Below are positions 5,914 to 8,927 of a stretch of DNA of 8,927 bases, in pieces. The stretch's first letter is position 1. Each line of letters starts with the position of its first letter. The translations under genes and the position numbers were made by a program. Below the pieces are notes generated by a model that had not been told where the DNA came from, did no database searches, and was given only the letters and a program-made list of their open reading frames with translations. Source of the stretch: Acidobacteriota bacterium (GTDB lineage: Bacteria > Acidobacteriota > Terriglobia > Terriglobales > Acidobacteriaceae); NCBI GenBank assembly GCA_021781255.1, contig JAJXXG010000448.1:1-8927 (forward strand), in the 5' to 3' direction.

Positions 5914-6915
5914 GTGAGACGTTTGATCGGCCGCAATGTGCGGCTTGGGTTGGTCGCAGGACTGTGTATGGCGCTGGGATTGCCCGCGCTGGGACAGTCT
6001 GCTGAAAATACAAGGGCCACGGCCACCGAAACCACATTGACCGCCGAGACTCACGACGGGAAGGGCGGCACGCAGGCTGCACTCTCAGTCGCCGTCACCG
6101 GGGTGGACGGCACGCCTGCGTCCGGCACAGTGGTTCTGGAAGATTCAGGGACGCCGCTGGCGGGCATCGCCCTTGACCCGGAGGGGCGTGCAACCACGAC
6201 CTTGTCGGTTCCGCAAGGGGATCACGACCTGAAAGCGGTCTACTCCGGCAACGCAACGCATCAGAGCTCGACCTCGGCTGTGACCCCGGTGCGCGCCGCG
6301 GCCGCCGCGATCTTCAACTTCAGCGTCTCCGTTGCTCCTGCCACCCTTTCACTCAACGCAGGACAGTCAGGAACAGTGGTCGCGTCGGTGACGCCAGTCA
6401 ATGCCTCCACTCTGCCTGGGCCCATGTTTATTACGCTTTCGTGCTCCGGCCTGCCTGATCAGTCGGCCTGCACGTTTACCCCGGAAAATATTGAAGTCCT
6501 TCCCAGTTCAACCGCGCCGATCAACAGCACCATGGTGCTTGCCACATCCAACGGCGTCGCGGCGACTGCCCGACTGACTCCCGGTGATCGGCAGATTCGG
6601 CCGACCTCACGACCGGTTGCCTGGGCCGTGCTGCTGCCGGGAGTTTTCGGATTGGCAGGCCTGGCCTTTGGTGCGCGCCGGCGGCGGTGGCTGACACGGC
6701 TGTCTCTACTGGCGCTGGTTGCTTTTGTATCCGTGCTGGGAGCGACGGCATGCTCGCCGCAGTATGACTACTACCATCATGGCCCTCCGCACAATCTTCC
6801 CACGCCTGCGGGGACTTATACGGTGAACGTTACCGCGCAGTCGAGCAACGGCATCACAGCGATCACCAACTCGACAACAATGGCATTGACGGTGACGGAC
6901 ACAGCACGCAACTAG
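5914..6915 (+). CDS. Exported bacterial Ig-like domain protein with internal membrane hairpin
   Basis: Function unknown; probably a cell-envelope structural or adhesion protein. Read from GTG at 5914 it has 333 residues. GGAG at 5901-5904 sits nine bases upstream, which beats the in-frame TTG (5899) or GTG (5908) starts. Residues 1-28 are a signal peptide ending LPALGQ. Residues about 38-127 form a Big_3_5-type Ig-like repeat (GTPASGTVVLEDSGTPLAGI, VPQGDHDLKAVYSGNATHQ). Residues about 134-212 form a second beta-domain of the type common in Acidobacteria (VAPATLSLNAGQSGTVV, LSCSGLPDQSACTFTP). A hydrophobic segment (about 236-253), RRRR (255-258) and a second hydrophobic segment (about 262-279) ending in GATAC (Cys280) follow. 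Next come a Tyr/His-rich linker (YDYYHHGPPH) and the closing strands PAGTYTVNVTAQSS and TTMALTV. A strong terminator lies 66 bases downstream. Confidence 0.75.
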   Translation: MRRLIGRNVRLGLVAGLCMALGLPALGQSAENTRATATETTLTAETHDGKGGTQAALSVAVTGVDGTPASGTVVLEDSGTPLAGIALDPEGRATTTLSVPQGDHDLKAVYSGNATHQSSTSAVTPVRAAAAAIFNFSVSVAPATLSLNAGQSGTVVASVTPVNASTLPGPMFITLSCSGLPDQSACTFTPENIEVLPSSTAPINSTMVLATSNGVAATARLTPGDRQIRPTSRPVAWAVLLPGVFGLAGLAFGARRRRWLTRLSLLALVAFVSVLGATACSPQYDYYHHGPPHNLPTPAGTYTVNVTAQSSNGITAITNSTTMALTVTDTARN

Positions 6916-6955
6916 ATTGCCCGCCCCGTTTTCCGTGCAGGTGGACAGAGAAACG

Positions 6956-6983
6956 CAGCACAACAAGAGCACAGCACAACGAG
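6956..6983 (+). repeat. Short direct repeat before the terminator
   Basis: CAGCACAAC occurs at 6956-6964 and 6972-6980, followed by AAGAG and GAG respectively, giving a 16-base period. It is unstructured and C/A-rich, directly upstream of the terminator stem. It may be a small tandem duplication; no function is evident. Confidence 0.4.
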
Positions 6984-7020
6984 GCCGGAATGCAGCCATC
7001 CCCCGCATTCCGGCCTTTCT
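6982..7020 (+). terminator. Intrinsic terminator between convergent genes
   Basis: AGGCCGGAATGC (6982-6993) and GCATTCCGGCCT (7005-7016) form a perfect 12-bp stem around an 11-base loop, followed by TTTCT. It ends the Ig-like gene transcript. It lies downstream of tdh on the other strand, where the post-stem sequence is less U-rich, so leftward termination would be weaker. Confidence 0.85.
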
Positions 7021-7053
7021 CTGTTCATCATGCGACAAGCGCCGGAGGGGCAA

Positions 7054-8094
7054 TTACGGCGTGAGTATCACCTTGATGGCATCGCCGAACTGCAGCAACT
7101 CCATAGCTCTGGCGAATTCGGCCAGCTTGAGCCGATGCGTAATGACCGGCTCAAGATTGAGTTTGTGGGCGGCCAGCAGCGCTTCCATCTGGAACCATGT
7201 CTCGAACATCTTGCGACCGTTGATGCCCTGCACTGTGGCGCCCTTGAAGATGATGTCGCGGGCAAAATCTAGTTCGACGGGGCGGGATGGAATCCCCAGC
7301 AGCGAGGCGCGGCCGCCGGTGCGCAACAGAGCAAAACCTTGCGCCATGGCTTTGGGGTGGCCAGACATCTCCAGCAAAACATCGACCCCTGTGCCGCCGG
7401 TCGCATCAAGAATCTGCTCCTCGACCTGATCGGTCGCGGGGTCCAGCACCAGGTCGGCGCCCATCTGCGCGGCCACGTTGCGGCGGTACGCACTCACTTC
7501 CACGGCATACACCCGAGCCGCACCGCAGGCCTTGGCCACGGCGATCGAAAACAAGCCAATGGCGCCGCACCCCGTCACCGCCACAGTTCTTGCGGCAATC
7601 GGCCCGGCGAGCACGGTATGCACCGCGTTGCCGAGGGGATCCAGCAGCGAGGCATAGTCATGCGGAATGGCAGGAGACAGCTTCCAGATATTCGTCTCGG
7701 GAATGATGGCGTAGCTGGCGAAGGCGCCATCGGCGTCTACGCCCAGGATGCGCACATGCTGGCAGACGTGCGCCAGGCCGGTACGGCATTGCAGGCATTT
7801 GCCGCAGGCCACATGCATCTCCGCGCTCACCAGGTCGCCTTCCTTCACGGTGGTGACGCCGCGGCCCACTCCGGCCACCGCGCCCGCAAATTCGTGGCCG
7901 GGAATGAGCGGCGGATGGATACGCCCCTGTGCCCACGGGTCCCAGTTGTAGATGTGCAGATCAGTCCCGCACACACTGGCTGCCGAGACGCACACGAGAA
8001 CTTCGCCGGGGCCTGGCACCGGTACGGGCACTTCGCGAAGTTCGATGCCGGGCGCGGCCTGCGCCTTCACAACTGCCTGCATGGTGCTGGGCAT
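7054..8094 (-). CDS. tdh: L-threonine 3-dehydrogenase (zinc-dependent medium-chain dehydrogenase)
   Basis: Oxidises L-threonine with NAD+ to 2-amino-3-ketobutyrate, the first step of threonine breakdown to glycine and acetyl-CoA; cytoplasmic, usually a tetramer. The product is 346 residues (E. coli Tdh 341). The catalytic zinc ligands are Cys42 in SVCGTDLHIYNWDPWAQ and His67-Glu68 in PGHEF. The structural zinc cysteines are Cys97, Cys100, Cys103 and Cys111. His94 corresponds to the Tdh proton-relay histidine. The Tdh-specific DPLGNAVHT (152-160), the Rossmann GCGAIG (175-180) and GINGRKMFETWFQMEALL from 290 are all present. The start is the ATG at 8094-8092, with AGGAGG (complement of 8105-8110) ten bases upstream. 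The TTG at 8121 would place that ribosome binding site inside the gene. The usual partner kbl is not beside it in this window, so a related sugar or polyol substrate cannot be fully excluded. Confidence 0.9.
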   Translation of the reverse strand: MPSTMQAVVKAQAAPGIELREVPVPVPGPGEVLVCVSAASVCGTDLHIYNWDPWAQGRIHPPLIPGHEFAGAVAGVGRGVTTVKEGDLVSAEMHVACGKCLQCRTGLAHVCQHVRILGVDADGAFASYAIIPETNIWKLSPAIPHDYASLLDPLGNAVHTVLAGPIAARTVAVTGCGAIGLFSIAVAKACGAARVYAVEVSAYRRNVAAQMGADLVLDPATDQVEEQILDATGGTGVDVLLEMSGHPKAMAQGFALLRTGGRASLLGIPSRPVELDFARDIIFKGATVQGINGRKMFETWFQMEALLAAHKLNLEPVITHRLKLAEFARAMELLQFGDAIKVILTP

Positions 8095-8104
8095 ACCGGA
8101 TAAG

Positions 8105-8110
8105 CCTCCT
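8105..8110 (-). promoter_or_regulatory. Ribosome binding site of tdh
   Basis: AGGAGG on the minus strand, ten bases before the ATG at 8094. It decides this ATG over the upstream TTG at 8121. Confidence 0.75.
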
Positions 8111-8130
8111 GCTGTAAGCAAACAATTCAG

Positions 8131-8169
8131 TCTATCAACCTGTGATCAGGCGCGCCCCCGGATGATAGA
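8131..8169. promoter_or_regulatory. Operator-like inverted repeat between divergent tdh and alpha-glucuronidase genes
   Basis: TCTATCA (8131-8137) and TGATAGA (8163-8169) are exact reverse complements 32 bases apart, about three helical turns. A smaller dyad, CCTG (8139-8142) with CAGG (8147-8150) around TGAT, lies between them. The 111-base spacer must carry promoters for both genes, though no clear -35/-10 pair is visible. A shared regulator site is a plausible but unproven reading. Confidence 0.35.
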
Positions 8170-8195
8170 ACGGTGTGAGCGCAAAATGCCGCGCC

Positions 8196-8200
8196 GGAGG
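8196..8200 (+). promoter_or_regulatory. Ribosome binding site of the alpha-glucuronidase
   Basis: GGAGG five bases before the ATG at 8206; it supports this start for the secreted GH67 protein. Confidence 0.75.
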
Positions 8201-8205
8201 CTAGG

Positions 8206-8927
8206 ATGCCTGTGAGGAAAATCGATTTTTACCGTTGCCTTGCTGCACTTCTGCTGTTTGCTTGCTCACTCTCAGCATCCCCTCAAACCGCCGGTGACGC
8301 TTGGTTGAAGTACCAGACTCCGGGAAGACCGCTCAACATTCCCACATGTGTGGTGACGCTGGGGCGTGGGCGAGTGGAGCAGAACGCCGCTGCGGAGCTC
8401 GTGCGAGGTCTGCAACGCATCACCGGTAAAGGAGAGATCGCCGAGAAGATTCGCGAGGGCTCCATCCTTCTTGGAACCTACGCAGAGCTTCACAAGCAGT
8501 TCCCGCAGTGGAGGCCGTTCCATCAGGTCATTGCGATTCACGATCGCTCGCTGTCGTCCGTGCCCGCCTCAAACGGGCCGCTGTCGAAAGCGGTCGCAGT
8601 TCTCGATCCTGCCTCGCAGGAGTTTTCTGTGTACCGCAGCTCTGAGTTGAGTGCGGGGTCCATCGTGATTGAAGCTCCCGAGGAAACGGGCATTCTGTAT
8701 GGGGCCTTCGCTCTGCTGCGCCGTCTGGCATCCGGTGAGGAGTTGCCGGCAGCAGGAATGTATGAGCAGGCCACCCTGTCCATTCGCTGGGTGGATGAGT
8801 GGGACAACCCCGATGGCTCGATTGAGCGCGGCTACGCCGGGCGCAGCATCTTCTTTGAGGACGGGCATGTCCGCCAGGATCTCGCGCCGGTTGCCGGGTA
8901 TGCGCGCCTGCTGGCTTCGATCGGCAT
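8206..8927 (+). CDS. aguA: Alpha-glucuronidase, GH67 (N-terminal part, runs off right edge)
   Basis: Removes alpha-1,2-linked (4-O-methyl)glucuronic acid from the non-reducing end of xylooligosaccharides, a late step in glucuronoxylan breakdown. The frame is open for 240 codons from ATG 8206 to the right edge. GGAGG (8196-8200) lies five bases upstream. Residues 1-25 are an export signal (KIDFYR, then CLAALLLFACSLSA). Cys20 in LFAC is a weak lipobox candidate. Residues about 30-180 are the N-terminal GH67 domain: DAWLKYQ, an AAAELVRGLQRITG block, GSILLGTYAEL, and ETGILYGAFALLRRLASGE (160-178). Residues from 193 carry the family hallmark IRWVDEWDNPDGSIERGYAG (193-212), which opens the (beta/alpha)8 barrel. 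The catalytic residues lie beyond the edge and cannot be checked. The segment 100-150 is unlike the usual family text. It is divergent from tdh. Confidence 0.92.
   Translation, partial: MPVRKIDFYRCLAALLLFACSLSASPQTAGDAWLKYQTPGRPLNIPTCVVTLGRGRVEQNAAAELVRGLQRITGKGEIAEKIREGSILLGTYAELHKQFPQWRPFHQVIAIHDRSLSSVPASNGPLSKAVAVLDPASQEFSVYRSSELSAGSIVIEAPEETGILYGAFALLRRLASGEELPAAGMYEQATLSIRWVDEWDNPDGSIERGYAGRSIFFEDGHVRQDLAPVAGYARLLASIG

Noticed and set aside
7339..8103. A 254-codon plus-strand frame opposite tdh
   Set aside because: tdh on the minus strand is unmistakable by its zinc and Rossmann motifs; the opposite frame gives His/Arg/Ala-rich text with no family.
8095..8121. An upstream TTG start extending tdh by nine residues
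   Set aside because: The AGGAGG ribosome binding site would then be inside the coding region, and the extra residues are not part of the family.

Overview
The window looks like chromosomal DNA from an acidobacterium (class Terriglobia, e.g. relatives of Terriglobus, Granulicella, Edaphobacter or Acidobacterium). This is an inference. It rests on the GC-rich coding style, an Oar-type TonB-dependent receptor with an N-terminal carboxypeptidase-regulatory-like domain, a secreted bacterial Ig-like protein carrying the internal membrane hairpin common in that phylum, and secreted plant-polysaccharide enzymes. No phylogenetic test could be run.

Layout, left to right. (1) Positions 1-630, minus strand: N-terminal 210 residues of a TonB-dependent outer-membrane receptor that runs off the left edge. 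(2) About 631-1079: a gene-free, comparatively AT-rich spacer between divergent genes, with a perfect 11-bp inverted repeat at 997-1027. (3) 1080-3076, plus strand: three housekeeping genes, rlmH (23S rRNA methyltransferase), cobO (corrinoid adenosyltransferase) and accD (acetyl-CoA carboxylase beta subunit). (4) 3164-5746, plus: a large exported glycosidase of the six-hairpin (alpha/alpha)6 type, resembling glycogen-debranching enzymes. Its ribosome binding site lies in one arm of a small inverted repeat. (5) 5914-6915, plus: an exported Ig-like protein with a two-helix membrane hairpin, read from a GTG start and followed by a strong intrinsic terminator at 6982-7020. (6) 7054-8094, minus: tdh, L-threonine 3-dehydrogenase, convergent with the Ig-like gene. 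(7) 8206-8927, plus: N-terminal 240 residues of a secreted GH67 alpha-glucuronidase that runs off the right edge, divergent from tdh.

The genes do not form one obvious pathway. The receptor, the debranching-like glycosidase and the alpha-glucuronidase fit a cell that degrades plant or microbial polysaccharides and imports the products. They are separated by housekeeping genes, lie on different strands, and are not a classical polysaccharide-utilisation locus.

I see no CRISPR array, tRNA, rRNA, insertion sequence or phage gene, and no clear undescribed system. The most interesting items are small: the RBS-sequestering hairpin before the glycosidase, the promoter-plus-terminator-like hairpin before the Ig-like gene, a seven-codon leader ORF overlapping the cobO start, the split Ig-domain topology, and an inverted repeat between the divergent tdh and alpha-glucuronidase genes.
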